From assembly GCA_037441225.1 (NCBI GenBank), contig JBBISU010000022.1, forward strand, positions 1-41,712: a DNA stretch of 41,712 bases, given 5' to 3'. This document shows, piece by piece, positions 8,798 through 17,892 of this stretch (its first letter is position 1; every line of letters starts with the position of its first letter). The stretch comes from JBBFMJ01 sp037441225. Its GTDB lineage: Bacteria; Acidobacteriota; Thermoanaerobaculia; UBA2201. A model generated the notes under the pieces. It was not told the origin of the DNA, did no database searches, and was given only the letters and a program-made list of their open reading frames with translations. Both the position numbers and the translations under genes were made by a program.

Positions 8798-11206
8798 TTA
8801 TATCTCTGGAATAGTCACTTGCTTTTCTTCTACTTTTTTTATTCCCCTTGATTTTTCTTCCACTATCTCAGTTTCTTCTTCTTTCAGCAAAGCAATTTCA
8901 ATTACTTCTTCCATATTTTCAACCAAAAAAACCTTTAATTTTTCAAAAACTTCCTTTGGAATTTCTTCTAAGTCCTTTTCATTTTCTTTTGGCAGTATTA
9001 TATTTAATATTCCAGCTCTATGGGCACCAAGTACCTTTTCCTTTATACCACCTACGGGCAAAACTTTACCTATCAATGTGATTTCTCCTGTCATAGCAAC
9101 ATCCATCCTGACTGGTATCTCTCTTACCAGTGAAGCAAGAGAAACACCTATTGTAATTCCAGCAGAAGGACCATCCTTTGGAATGGCTCCTTCTGGTACA
9201 TGGATGTGTATGTCATATTTTTGAAAAATTTCGGGATCCAAATCCCATTTTATACTCTTTGATCTAATCCAACTCAAAGCTGCCTTTGCAGATTCCTGCA
9301 TAACTTCACCTAACTGTCCTGTTAAAATTAAGTTTCCTTTCCCTGGCATCTTTACTGTTTCTGTTGCAAGAAGTTCTCCCCCCACTTCAGTCCAGGCAAG
9401 CCCCAAAGCAACCCCAATTCTTGGTTTTTCCAATTTAGGATCCAACCTTCTAAATTTTGGCTTTCCTAAAAGCTCAAAAACCTCATCTTTTCCAATGATT
9501 TTATATTTTAATTTTTTATCTCTCACTAAAATCTTTGCAATTTTTCTACAAATTGAAGAAATTTCTCTTTCCAGGTTCCTTACACCTGCCTCTCTTGTAA
9601 AACTTTCAATAATAGCCATAATTCCTTCTTCTTTAAATTCAATCTTATATTTGGAAAGCCCATGTTTTTTTAATTGCTTCGGAATTAAATGTCTTTTTGC
9701 AATCTCTATTTTTTCAAAATCCGTATATCCTGCAAGTTGTAAAATTTCCATTCTATCCCTTAAGGCAGGTGGGATTGAATGGAGAACATTTGCAGTACAA
9801 ATAAAGAAAACCTGTGAAAGATTATAATCTACATCAAGATAGTGATCATTAAAATTTTTATTTTGTTCTGGATCCAAGACCTCCATCAAGGCAGCAGAAG
9901 GATCACCCCTGAAATCCATTGACATTTTATCTATCTCATCTAAAAGCATAACAGGATTGATTGTTCCTGCTTTTTTCATCATTTGTATTATTTGGCCTGG
10001 AAGAGCTCCTATATAAGTCCTTCTATGTCCTCTTATTTCTGCTTCATCCCTCACTCCTCCCAAAGAAAGGCGAACAAATTTTCTGTTCATTGCCCTTGCA
10101 ATTGATCTTCCAAGGGATGTCTTTCCAACGCCTGGGGGTCCAACAAAACAAAGTATTGAACCAGTTGGTTTTTTTATCAACTTCCTTACTGCTAAAAACT
10201 CAAGTATTCTTTCTTTTATTTTTTCCAAACCATAATGATCTTCTTCCAGTATCTTTTCTGCTCTTTTTAAATCCTTTATTTCTTTTGTTGCTTTTTTCCA
10301 AGGAACATTTATAAGCCAGTCAATATAAGTTCTTGAAACAGTTGCCTCAGCTGACATAAAAGCCATACCTTCAAGCCTTTTAAGTTCATACAATGCTTTT
10401 TCTTTTACCTCTTCAGGCATTCCAGATTCTTCAATTTTTTTCTTAAGCTCCTGCACTTCAAGGGTTCTGTCTTCTGCCTGTCCTAACTCATCATGAATTG
10501 CTTTTATTTTTTCTGTAAGATAATACTCTTTTTGAGCTTTCTCCATTTGCTTTCTAACCTTATTGTTTATCCTTTTATCAATATTAATTTTTTCTACTTC
10601 TATATCCAGAATATCATTCAATCTTTGAATCCTTACCATAGGATTTATTGTTTCTAAGAGTTCCTGTTTTTGCTGTGTCTCGATTCTCAATGCTGATGCT
10701 ATTTTATCACAAAATAAAGAAAGGTCTTCAAAGGTTAAGTTATGTATAATTGCTTCAAGAACAGAATTTTGGGAGATTTTTGCAAATTTTCTTGCTGAAT
10801 TTAAAACATAATCCATATACTTCTTTAATTCTTCATCAACTTTAACTTCATAAAATTGGGGTGAAACTTCCACCTGAAAATATGGTTCAAGTGAATAAAA
10901 TCTTAAAATTTTTGCTCTTTGAAGCCCTTCAACTATAACTTTTAAATTGGAGGTTTCCGTATCAGCATATTGAACTATTTTTGCAATAACTCCCATACTA
11001 TAAATATCATTTGGAGTAGGGGAATCAATTTTTGCATCTTTTTGTGCAGAAAGAAAGATCAATTTATCTTCTGTGTTTATTGCTTTTTTTACAGCAAGCA
11101 CAGAAGAAGTCCTTCCCACATAAAAAGGTGCAAAAGTTTGAGGATAAATCACCATATCCCTCATTGGAACCAATGGTAAAATATAAGTTTTTTGTAATAT
11201 CTTCAT
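8798..11206 (-). CDS. lon: ATP-dependent protease Lon
   Basis: Homohexameric AAA+ serine protease that degrades misfolded and regulatory proteins in the cytosol. An N-terminal LON substrate domain starts LPLVPMRDMVIYP, followed by a coiled-coil region (about 210-260). The AAA+ module has Walker A GPPGVGKT (356-363), Walker B VMLLDEIDKM, and GIRGHRRTYIGALPG-like pore and arginine elements. The C-terminal peptidase domain has the Ser-Lys dyad S681 (PKDGPSAG) and K722 (VGGIKEK). I chose the ATG at 11206 because it sits two bases after the clpX stop (TGATATG), typical of translational coupling. A TTG three codons upstream (11215) is the alternative and overlaps clpX by 8 nt. The last 25 residues are a charged tail. 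Confidence 0.97.
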   Translation of the reverse strand: MKILQKTYILPLVPMRDMVIYPQTFAPFYVGRTSSVLAVKKAINTEDKLIFLSAQKDAKIDSPTPNDIYSMGVIAKIVQYADTETSNLKVIVEGLQRAKILRFYSLEPYFQVEVSPQFYEVKVDEELKKYMDYVLNSARKFAKISQNSVLEAIIHNLTFEDLSLFCDKIASALRIETQQKQELLETINPMVRIQRLNDILDIEVEKINIDKRINNKVRKQMEKAQKEYYLTEKIKAIHDELGQAEDRTLEVQELKKKIEESGMPEEVKEKALYELKRLEGMAFMSAEATVSRTYIDWLINVPWKKATKEIKDLKRAEKILEEDHYGLEKIKERILEFLAVRKLIKKPTGSILCFVGPPGVGKTSLGRSIARAMNRKFVRLSLGGVRDEAEIRGHRRTYIGALPGQIIQMMKKAGTINPVMLLDEIDKMSMDFRGDPSAALMEVLDPEQNKNFNDHYLDVDYNLSQVFFICTANVLHSIPPALRDRMEILQLAGYTDFEKIEIAKRHLIPKQLKKHGLSKYKIEFKEEGIMAIIESFTREAGVRNLEREISSICRKIAKILVRDKKLKYKIIGKDEVFELLGKPKFRRLDPKLEKPRIGVALGLAWTEVGGELLATETVKMPGKGNLILTGQLGEVMQESAKAALSWIRSKSIKWDLDPEIFQKYDIHIHVPEGAIPKDGPSAGITIGVSLASLVREIPVRMDVAMTGEITLIGKVLPVGGIKEKVLGAHRAGILNIILPKENEKDLEEIPKEVFEKLKVFLVENMEEVIEIALLKEEETEIVEEKSRGIKKVEEKQVTIPEI

Positions 11207-11207
11207 A

Positions 11208-12443
11208 TCAGACAACTTTCCTTATTGATGATAAATGGATCTTTTTGTTTAATACATCCTTCTCAGTTACAATAATTTCTTTTACATCCTTTATGGACGG
11301 TACCTCATACATTATATCAAGCATAAGTTCTTCTAAGATAATTCTCAAACCTCTTGCTCCAACTTTCCTTTTAATTGCTTCCTTTGCAATTGCTTCAAGA
11401 GCTTCTTTTGTAAACTTTAAACTTATACCATCCAATTCTAACATCTTTTGATATTGTTTTACAAGAGCATTTTTTGGCTCTGTTAAAATCTTTATCATTG
11501 CTTCTAAGCTTAATTCATCAAGGGTTGCAACAACCGGCAATCTTCCAACAAATTCAGGTATGAGTCCAAATTTTATCAAATCCTCTGGATGAACTTGAGC
11601 AAGAATTTCTCCAATTCTTTCATCTTTTCTTGATCTAATTTTTGCCCCAAAGCCCATAAGCTTTTCAGAAACCCTTCTTGCAATAATTTCTTCCAAACCC
11701 ACAAAGGCACCACCACAAATGAACAAAATATTTGTTGTATCTATCTGCAAAAACTCCTGTTGAGGATGCTTTCTTCCACCCTGAGGTGGAACATTACATA
11801 TGGTTCCTTCTAATATTTTTAAAAGCGCTTGCTGTACTCCTTCCCCTGAAACATCCCTTGTAATAGATGGATTTTCTCCTTTTTTTGCAATCTTGTCAAC
11901 TTCATCAATATAAACAATTCCCTTTTTTGTCTTTTCTTTATCCCCACCTGCTGCATTGTATAACTTTAAAATTATATTTTCTACATCTTCCCCCACATAA
12001 CCTGCTTCAGTTAAAGTAGTTGCATCTGCAATAGCAAAAGGAACTTTCAGGAACTTTGCAAGGGTTTCAGCTAAAAGTGTTTTCCCTACGCCAGTTGGAC
12101 CAACAAGCAAAATGTTGCTTTTTTGAAGCTCTACATCTGCTTTTGGATTTCTATCAAAAAAATAAATCCTCTTATAATGGTTATAAACTGCAACTGAAAG
12201 TTTCCTCTTTGCTTCTTCCTGTCCTATGACATATTGATCAAGAAAACTTTTTATCTCTTTTGGTGTTGGAAGTTCAACTTCTTCAAAAGAGATAGAAGCT
12301 CTTTCATCTTCCAAAATCTCCTGGCAGATATCCACACACTCATTACAGATAAAAACAGAAGGTCCTGCTATAAGCTTTTGAACCTCTTTTTGGCTTTTAC
12401 CACAAAAAGAACATCTTAAATAATCACTTTCTTTCTTTACCAT
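11208..12443 (-). CDS. clpX: ATP-dependent Clp protease ATP-binding subunit ClpX
   Basis: AAA+ unfoldase that feeds substrates into ClpP. The N-terminal zinc-binding domain has four cysteines (C11, C14, C33, C36: CSFCGK and CNECVDIC). Walker A is GPTGVGKT (115-122), the pore loop GYVG (148-151), Walker B GIVYIDEVDKIAKK, and the sensor region has RDVSGEGVQQALLKILEG. A ClpP-contact loop of the LGF/IGF kind appears as MGFGAKI. The 411-residue length is standard. The start has GGGAG 5-6 nt upstream. It lies 36 bp after clpP and directly abuts lon, forming one transcription unit. Confidence 0.98.
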   Translation of the reverse strand: MVKKESDYLRCSFCGKSQKEVQKLIAGPSVFICNECVDICQEILEDERASISFEEVELPTPKEIKSFLDQYVIGQEEAKRKLSVAVYNHYKRIYFFDRNPKADVELQKSNILLVGPTGVGKTLLAETLAKFLKVPFAIADATTLTEAGYVGEDVENIILKLYNAAGGDKEKTKKGIVYIDEVDKIAKKGENPSITRDVSGEGVQQALLKILEGTICNVPPQGGRKHPQQEFLQIDTTNILFICGGAFVGLEEIIARRVSEKLMGFGAKIRSRKDERIGEILAQVHPEDLIKFGLIPEFVGRLPVVATLDELSLEAMIKILTEPKNALVKQYQKMLELDGISLKFTKEALEAIAKEAIKRKVGARGLRIILEELMLDIMYEVPSIKDVKEIIVTEKDVLNKKIHLSSIRKVV

Positions 12444-12478
12444 TATTTCTCCCTATATTAAACAAAAAATAACCAATA

Positions 12479-13063
12479 TTATTCCTTCTTTGTTATTATA
12501 GCATCAATTATTCCATATTCCAATGCCTGTTTTGCATTCATAATATAGTCCCTATCAGTATCTTTTTTGATTTTTTCAACTGGTTGTCCTGTATGGAAAG
12601 CCAGAATCTCATTTAACCTATCTCTCATTTGAAGTAAATCCCTTGAATGAATATCTATATCAGATGCCTGTCCTTCCAAATGAGGCATTAAAGGTTGATG
12701 GATTATTATCCTTGAATTTGGAAGGGCAAATCTTTTTCCCTTTGTTCCACCAGCTAAAAGAATTGCACCCATAGAAGCAGATTGGCCAACACAAATTGTT
12801 GAGACATTTGGCTTTACATATTGCATAGTATCATAAATTGCAAGACCAGCTGGTATAGAACCACCTGGAGTATTGATGTAAAGACAAATATCCCTCTCAG
12901 GATTTTGGGCTTCCAAAAAAAGCATTTGTGCTATTACAAGATTTGCTACATCATCTGTTATGGGAGAACCTAAAAAAATTACATGGTCTTTCAAGAGCCT
13001 TGAATAAATATCGTAAGCTCTTTCACCCCTTGCATCTTGTTCAACTACAATTGGTATGTACAT
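12479..13063 (-). CDS. clpP: ATP-dependent Clp protease proteolytic subunit ClpP
   Basis: Tetradecameric serine protease chamber working with ClpX. Numbering from a TTG at 13075, the triad is S101 (GQSASMG), H126 (IIIHQPLM) and D176 (DTDRDYIMN). The oxyanion region TPGGSIPAG is also intact. I place the start at the ATG at 13063 (194 residues, MYIPIVVEQ, the usual ClpP opening), because GAGG lies 6 nt before it. The upstream in-frame TTG overlaps that Shine-Dalgarno site and lies at the predicted transcription start. A strong promoter of its own lies in the end of tig. Confidence 0.97.
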   Translation of the reverse strand: MYIPIVVEQDARGERAYDIYSRLLKDHVIFLGSPITDDVANLVIAQMLFLEAQNPERDICLYINTPGGSIPAGLAIYDTMQYVKPNVSTICVGQSASMGAILLAGGTKGKRFALPNSRIIIHQPLMPHLEGQASDIDIHSRDLLQMRDRLNEILAFHTGQPVEKIKKDTDRDYIMNAKQALEYGIIDAIITKKE

Positions 13064-13079
13064 ATTTAACCTCAAATAT

Positions 13080-13108
13080 ATTATACGCTACTTTAAGCAT
13101 TTTGTAAA
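13080..13108 (-). promoter_or_regulatory. Sigma70-type promoter for clpP
   Basis: On the minus strand, TTTACA (13103-13108) is separated by exactly 17 nt from a consensus TATAAT (13080-13085), overlapping the last codons and stop of tig. Transcription should start near 13073, giving a leader of about 10 nt that begins with the GAGG Shine-Dalgarno sequence. clpP-clpX-lon can thus be expressed independently of tig. Confidence 0.75.
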
Positions 13109-14346
13109 TTTAATTTTTCAAGAATCTGATCTATTGCTTTATTTATCTTTAATTCCAATCTTATCTCTTCAAAGTTTCCCTTTTCTCTATTTTCTTTAAC
13201 TATTTTTTCATAATCCAAATTATTTTCTTCACAAAACTTCCTTATATAATTTAAGACTTCTTCATCAGTGACTTCTATACCAAAATTTTGTGCAAAAGCA
13301 TTCAAGAGAAGAGATTTTTGAAGCTTTTTTATTGCTTTTGGTTCATATTCTTTTGCTATCTTTTCCCAATCAATCTTTTGTAAATCATAATTTCTTGTAT
13401 AAAGATTTTTTGCTACCTCATGGACATAATTTTTTATTTCATTGTCTAATAAAGGTTTAGGAATTTGAATATCTGTTTTTGCTAAAAGTTGATTTACCAC
13501 TTCTTCCTTTATCTTTTCTTTTTCCTCATTCTTCTTTTCATTTAAAATTTTATCCTTCAAAAAATCTTTAAATTCTTCAATACTATTTAAATCAGGATAA
13601 TCAGATTTTATTAATTCAACATTTAAATCAGGAAAACTTAAAACTTTTATTTCTTCAATCGTTCCTTTAAAATTTATTTTTTTACCCTTGTGGGGCGAAG
13701 GATCATCTGGAGGAAAATCTTTCGAGAAGACAATTTTGTCTCCAATATTTTTTCCAAGAAGTTCAGGAACAGGATCTTTACCGGTAGGGGATAAGTATTG
13801 ATAACCGAAATCTATTTCCTTTTCTTCATTTTCATAACTCCCGGTTAATTTACAAATTGCTAAATAATCTTCTTTAATAGAACCTTCTGCATCAATTAAT
13901 TTTGCCTTTGAATTTCTAAACCTTTCAATTTCTTTTTCAATTTCTTCATCTTTTACTGAAACTTCTTCCCTTTTTATTTCAATTCCTTCTAAGGAGGGTA
14001 CATCTATTTGAGGTAAAATAGAAAATTCAATTTCCGTTTTAAAAAAATCATCTTCATAAATTTCTTCTAAAAATTCAATCTCTCCTACAATCTTCCAATC
14101 CTTTTCCTTTAAAAGTTCATCTAAACTTTTCTGGGAAAGGCTTTCAAGAACCTCTTGATCAATTTCTTTTTTAAATCTTGCCTTTATTATTTCAGGTGGA
14201 ACTTTCCCAGGCCTGAAGCCAGGCAAATTTATATTTTTTTTATATTTCTTTATAATTTCATTTTTTTCTTTATCAATTTCTTCTTTTAAAAATTTGAAAG
14301 AAATTGATTTTTTTGTTGGATTTAAATCCTTAATTTCAAATTCCAT
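13093..14346 (-). CDS. tig: Trigger factor, ribosome-bound chaperone and prolyl isomerase
   Basis: Binds the ribosome exit tunnel and shields nascent chains. The N-terminal ribosome-binding domain carries the signature GFRPGKVP. The middle FKBP-type isomerase domain (about 150-240) holds DYLAICKLTGSYENE, PVPELLGKNIGDKI and KINFKGTIEEI. The C-terminal helical chaperone arms (about 245-417) are Lys/Glu-rich. The 417-residue length is normal. AAGGAG precedes the ATG by 5 nt. The gene starts only 17 nt after the 3' end of tRNA-Leu on the same strand, so its mRNA 5' end is probably made by tRNA 3' processing. Confidence 0.95.
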   Translation of the reverse strand: MEFEIKDLNPTKKSISFKFLKEEIDKEKNEIIKKYKKNINLPGFRPGKVPPEIIKARFKKEIDQEVLESLSQKSLDELLKEKDWKIVGEIEFLEEIYEDDFFKTEIEFSILPQIDVPSLEGIEIKREEVSVKDEEIEKEIERFRNSKAKLIDAEGSIKEDYLAICKLTGSYENEEKEIDFGYQYLSPTGKDPVPELLGKNIGDKIVFSKDFPPDDPSPHKGKKINFKGTIEEIKVLSFPDLNVELIKSDYPDLNSIEEFKDFLKDKILNEKKNEEKEKIKEEVVNQLLAKTDIQIPKPLLDNEIKNYVHEVAKNLYTRNYDLQKIDWEKIAKEYEPKAIKKLQKSLLLNAFAQNFGIEVTDEEVLNYIRKFCEENNLDYEKIVKENREKGNFEEIRLELKINKAIDQILEKLNLQNA

Positions 14347-14363
14347 TATATCTCCTTATATTT

Positions 14364-14446
14364 TGCGAAAGGGGGGAATCGAACCCCCATGGGTATAACC
14401 CACAAGATCCTAAGTCTTGCGCGTCTGCCAATTCCGCCACTTTCGC
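14364..14446 (-). tRNA. tRNA-Leu (anticodon TAG)
   Basis: Folds as a class II tRNA: acceptor stem GCGAAAG/CTTTCGC, anticodon loop CTTAGGA giving TAG, a long variable arm (TGGGTTATACCCA) and the T-arm GGGGGTTCGATTCCCCC. Discriminator A (14364). CCA is not encoded. It is followed after 17 nt by the tig start codon. Confidence 0.95.
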
Positions 14447-14460
14447 TTTAAATTTAGAGT

Positions 14461-14533
14461 TGAGCCGCCGGGGAGTCGAACCCCGAACCCGCGGATTAAG
14501 AGTCCGCTGCTCTGCCAGTTGAGCTAGCGACCC
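14461..14533 (-). tRNA. tRNA-Lys (anticodon CTT)
   Basis: Acceptor stem GGGTCGC/GCGGCTC with two G-U pairs, D-arm GCTCAACTGGCAGAGC, anticodon stem GCGGA/TCCGC with loop CTCTTAA (anticodon CTT), T-arm CGGGGTTCGACTCCCCG, discriminator A. CCA is not encoded. It is 14 nt upstream of tRNA-Leu on the same strand. Confidence 0.95.
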
Positions 14534-14541
14534 ATCATATT

Positions 14542-14550
14542 ATTTTAACA
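14542..14550 (-). promoter_or_regulatory. Extended -10 promoter for tRNA-Lys-tRNA-Leu-tig
   Basis: TGTTAAAAT on the minus strand ends 8 nt before the tRNA-Lys 5' end, so transcription would start one or two bases ahead of the mature tRNA. No clear -35 box is visible. Confidence 0.5.
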
Positions 14551-14616
14551 CTATTTTAAGCAAATTAAAATTTAATCTTTATAGATTTATAAATATTAAA
14601 GCTTTTTCAATACCTA

Positions 14617-15063
14617 CTATTTTTCAAATTTCCCAGAAGTTATATGGGTATCTTCTAAATCACCCATTTGGTTCATAATTCTTTCTTTAACTTCCAAGTC
14701 AATTGTTCCTGTCTTAATTTCATCACTGCCATAAAAAGAGGATGCCTCTGAAACAGGTTGAGCTTCTTCAAACATTGATTTTATCAATCTAAAACCATAA
14801 GGACCAATTATAAAAAAGTCCCCTTCTTTTAGATAAATTCTTTCAATCCTCTTTTCCTTGTAATAAGTCCCATTTGTGCTGTTTAAATCTTCAAGGACAA
14901 CATAATCTCTTGCAGGGGAAAGAATAGCATGGTTTCTTGAAACTACTTCTGCAGGAAGATTTATATGATTTCCTTTTGCCCTTCCAATTTTTATTTCAGG
15001 AATATCAAGTTTATATTTTTTTGATAAGTTTCTTCCAATATAAATCTCTAATATCCAATCCAT
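14617..15063 (-). CDS. FHA-domain protein
   Basis: A 148-residue cytosolic protein whose residues 1-97 are a forkhead-associated domain, which binds phosphothreonine peptides. It shows the hallmark residues: IGRAKGNHINLP, then VSRNHAILS, and LNSTNGTYY. The C-terminal 50 residues are acidic and rich in Ser/Thr (GTIDLE, DTHITSGK) and might be phosphorylated and bound by another FHA protein. No kinase or phosphatase gene is nearby, so the partner is unknown. GAGG lies upstream of the ATG. The gene sits between tRNA-Asp and the tRNA-Lys/Leu pair, on the same strand. Confidence 0.9.
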   Translation of the reverse strand: MDWILEIYIGRNLSKKYKLDIPEIKIGRAKGNHINLPAEVVSRNHAILSPARDYVVLEDLNSTNGTYYKEKRIERIYLKEGDFFIIGPYGFRLIKSMFEEAQPVSEASSFYGSDEIKTGTIDLEVKERIMNQMGDLEDTHITSGKFEK

Positions 15064-15120
15064 AAGCCCTCTTTTAATAATAATATATAAAAAAGCTTCA
15101 TTTATTTAATATTAAACTAA

Positions 15121-15195
<75 letters not shown>

Positions 15196-15204
15196 TTAAT
15201 TTTA

Positions 15205-15232
15205 ATTATATCACAAAAAAAAATATTTTCAA
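15205..15232 (-). promoter_or_regulatory. Promoter for tRNA-Asp
   Basis: TTGAAA (15227-15232) and TATAAT (15205-15210) on the minus strand are 16 nt apart. The -10 box is also extended (TGATATAAT). Transcription would start about 3 nt before the tRNA 5' end. Confidence 0.75.
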
Positions 15233-15271
15233 ATTATTTTATCTTATAATTTTCTTTAAAAGATTTTTTTA

Positions 15272-15280
15272 TGATAAAAT
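15272..15280 (+). promoter_or_regulatory. Extended -10 promoter for leaderless alaS
   Basis: TGATAAAAT ends 8 nt before the alaS ATG, leaving room for a leader of at most one or two bases. There is no Shine-Dalgarno sequence. It is divergent from the tRNA-Asp promoter. Confidence 0.6.
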
Positions 15281-15288
15281 AACTCATT

Positions 15289-17892
15289 ATGGAAAGTAAA
15301 ATAATAAGAGAGATTTTTCTGAATTATTTTGAAAAAAAAGGTCATAAAATTGTTCTTTCTTCATCCCTTGTCCCAGCTCAAGATCCAACTCTTTTGTTTA
15401 CTAATGCTGGTATGAATCAATTTAAAGATTTATTCTTAGGAATTGAAGAAAGAGAATATAAAAGAGCAACTTCCTGTCAAAAATGTTTAAGAGCAGGCGG
15501 AAAACATAACGATCTGGAGAATGTGGGCTTCACACCAAGGCACCATACCTTTTTTGAAATGCTTGGAAATTTTTCTTTTGGCGATTATTTTAAAAAAGAA
15601 GCAATTGAATTTGCCTGGGAACTTTCTGTTAAGTACTACAAAATTGATTCAGAAAAAATTTGGGTTTCCGTCTTTGAAAAAGATGATGAAGCATACAATA
15701 TTTGGCATAAAATAATTGGAGTTGCTGAAAATAAAATTTTGAGGTTAGGTGAAAAGGATAATTTTTGGGCAATGGGGGATATAGGTCCTTGTGGTCCTTG
15801 TTCAGAACTTTTATATGATTTAGGCCCTTCTTCTGGTTGTGGAAAACCTGATTGCACACCAGAACATGATTGTGGAAGGTTTTTAGAGTTCTGGAACCTT
15901 GTTTTTATGGAGTTTTCAAGGGATGAAAGTGGAAAATTAGAAAAACTTCCAAAACCATCAATTGACACAGGGGCAGGGCTTGAAAGGGTTTCATCAATTT
16001 TACAAAAAGTAAATTCAAACTATGAAACTGATTTATTTATGCCAATAATTAAAATAATTGAAGAAATCTCAAGTTGTAAATATGGAAGTGATAAAGAAAA
16101 GGATATAGCAGTGAGGGTTTTGGCAGACCATTCAAGAGCTGTTTCTTTCTTGATCACTGATGGGGTGCTCCCTTCAAATGAAGGTAGGGGATATGTCTTA
16201 AGAAGAATTATAAGGAGAGCTTTAAGATTTTCAAAAAATTTAAAGATAAAACCACCAGTTATTGGAAAAATTTCTAAGGAAGTTATAAATATTTTTAAAG
16301 AGACCTATCCAGAGCTTAAAGATAGAGAAAAAGAAATAAAAGAAATTTCTTTTGCTGAAGAAGAAAGATTTGAAAAAACCTTAGAAGTGGGGCTTGAAAA
16401 AATTGAAGATTTATTAAAAAATTACAAAGAAAAAATAATTCCAGGTTATGAGGTCTTTGTTTTATACGACACTTTTGGGATTCCTTATGATTTTACAGAA
16501 GAAATTTTAAGGGAAAAGGGCTTTTTAATTGAAAAGGGAAGTTTTGAAAAAGAATTAGAAAACCAGAAAAGAAGGTCTAAAATATTTCAAAAATTTGTTG
16601 CTTCTCATAAAGAAATTTATGAAAGGATTTCAAGAGAAATGGATGTTGAATTCCTTGGCTATGAAAAATTAACTTGTAATGGAAAACTTAAAGCAATTAT
16701 AAAAGACGGTAATTTAGTTGAAGGTTTGAAGGAAGGAGAAGAAGGAGAATTAGTATTTGATAAAACAACCTTTTATGGTGAAAGTGGAGGACAGGTAGGA
16801 GATAAAGGGAAAATAGAAAAGAATAGAATTTTATTTAAGGTCTTTGACACAAATAAAAACTTAAATTTAATATTGCATAAAGGAAAATTAATTAAAGGAA
16901 ACTTAAAAGTTGGAGAGGAATGTAAACTTTCTGTAGATGAAAATATAAGAAAAGCAACAGAAAGAAATCATACTGCAACACATCTTTTACACTATGCTTT
17001 AAGAAAAATTTTAGGTGAAAAGGTAAGACAAATGGGTTCTTTAGTTGAACCAGAAAGATTAAGATTTGATTTTGCTTTTCAAAGACAATTAACAGATGAA
17101 GAAATTAAAAAAATTGAAGAAGAAATTTTAAAGGTTATTTTAATGGACAAAGAAGTAAAAAAAGAATACTTACCAATTGAAGAAGCAAAGAAAAGAGGTG
17201 CTCTTGCCTTCTTTGAAGAAAAATATGGGGACATTGTAAGGGTTGTATCAATTGAAGGAATAAGTTCTGAATTTTGTGGAGGGACACATTTAAATACAAC
17301 AGGTGAGATTGGAATTTTAAAAATCATAAAAGAAAGTTCAATTTCTGCAGGTGTAAGAAGGATAGAAGCAATAACTGGTTTTTCTGCCTTAAAAGAATTC
17401 CAAAGGAAAATAGAAGAAATAAAAGAAATTAAGGAAGAACTGGAAGTAGAAGAAGAAAAAATAATTGAAAAGATTAAAAATTTAAAGGAAAAAAATAAAG
17501 AATTACAAAAAAAATTAAAAAAATTATATAAGGAAGGAGCAAAAGATTTTATTATAGAAAAAGTTGGAGATATAAATTTTATAAAACAAGAAGTTGAAGA
17601 TATAACAGTTGAAGAGATTAGAAATTTGGTAGATGAATATAAAAATAAGATAAAAGAAGGTGTTGTTTTGGTTTATAAAAAGGAAGAAAAAAAAGGAATA
17701 TTTATCATTGGTGTTACAAAAAATTTACAAAATAAGATAAAAGCTTTTGAGTTAGCAAAAGAATTTGGAAAAATTTTAGGTGGCTCTGGAGGTGGAAATC
17801 CTTCTATGGCACAAGCAGGTGGAAAAAACTTAGAAAAAATTGAAGAAGGAATAAATTTTATAAAAGAATTTATTAAAAAGGAGGGAAAATGA
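15289..17892 (+). CDS. alaS: Alanine-tRNA ligase
   Basis: Charges tRNA-Ala and edits misacylated Ser/Gly. The class II catalytic core is at the N-terminus (SSLVPAQDPTLLFTNAGMNQF, the typical motif region, and HHTFFEMLGNFSFGDYF). A tRNA-recognition domain follows to about residue 450. The editing domain has the zinc-binding residues HTATHLLH and FCGGTH. A helical, coiled-coil stretch (about 700-750) leads to the C-Ala (DHHA1) domain ending GGSGGGNPSMAQAGG. The 867-residue length is normal. The ATG has no Shine-Dalgarno sequence and is probably read from a leaderless transcript. The next gene overlaps by 4 nt. Confidence 0.98.
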   Translation: MESKIIREIFLNYFEKKGHKIVLSSSLVPAQDPTLLFTNAGMNQFKDLFLGIEEREYKRATSCQKCLRAGGKHNDLENVGFTPRHHTFFEMLGNFSFGDYFKKEAIEFAWELSVKYYKIDSEKIWVSVFEKDDEAYNIWHKIIGVAENKILRLGEKDNFWAMGDIGPCGPCSELLYDLGPSSGCGKPDCTPEHDCGRFLEFWNLVFMEFSRDESGKLEKLPKPSIDTGAGLERVSSILQKVNSNYETDLFMPIIKIIEEISSCKYGSDKEKDIAVRVLADHSRAVSFLITDGVLPSNEGRGYVLRRIIRRALRFSKNLKIKPPVIGKISKEVINIFKETYPELKDREKEIKEISFAEEERFEKTLEVGLEKIEDLLKNYKEKIIPGYEVFVLYDTFGIPYDFTEEILREKGFLIEKGSFEKELENQKRRSKIFQKFVASHKEIYERISREMDVEFLGYEKLTCNGKLKAIIKDGNLVEGLKEGEEGELVFDKTTFYGESGGQVGDKGKIEKNRILFKVFDTNKNLNLILHKGKLIKGNLKVGEECKLSVDENIRKATERNHTATHLLHYALRKILGEKVRQMGSLVEPERLRFDFAFQRQLTDEEIKKIEEEILKVILMDKEVKKEYLPIEEAKKRGALAFFEEKYGDIVRVVSIEGISSEFCGGTHLNTTGEIGILKIIKESSISAGVRRIEAITGFSALKEFQRKIEEIKEIKEELEVEEEKIIEKIKNLKEKNKELQKKLKKLYKEGAKDFIIEKVGDINFIKQEVEDITVEEIRNLVDEYKNKIKEGVVLVYKKEEKKGIFIIGVTKNLQNKIKAFELAKEFGKILGGSGGGNPSMAQAGGKNLEKIEEGINFIKEFIKKEGK

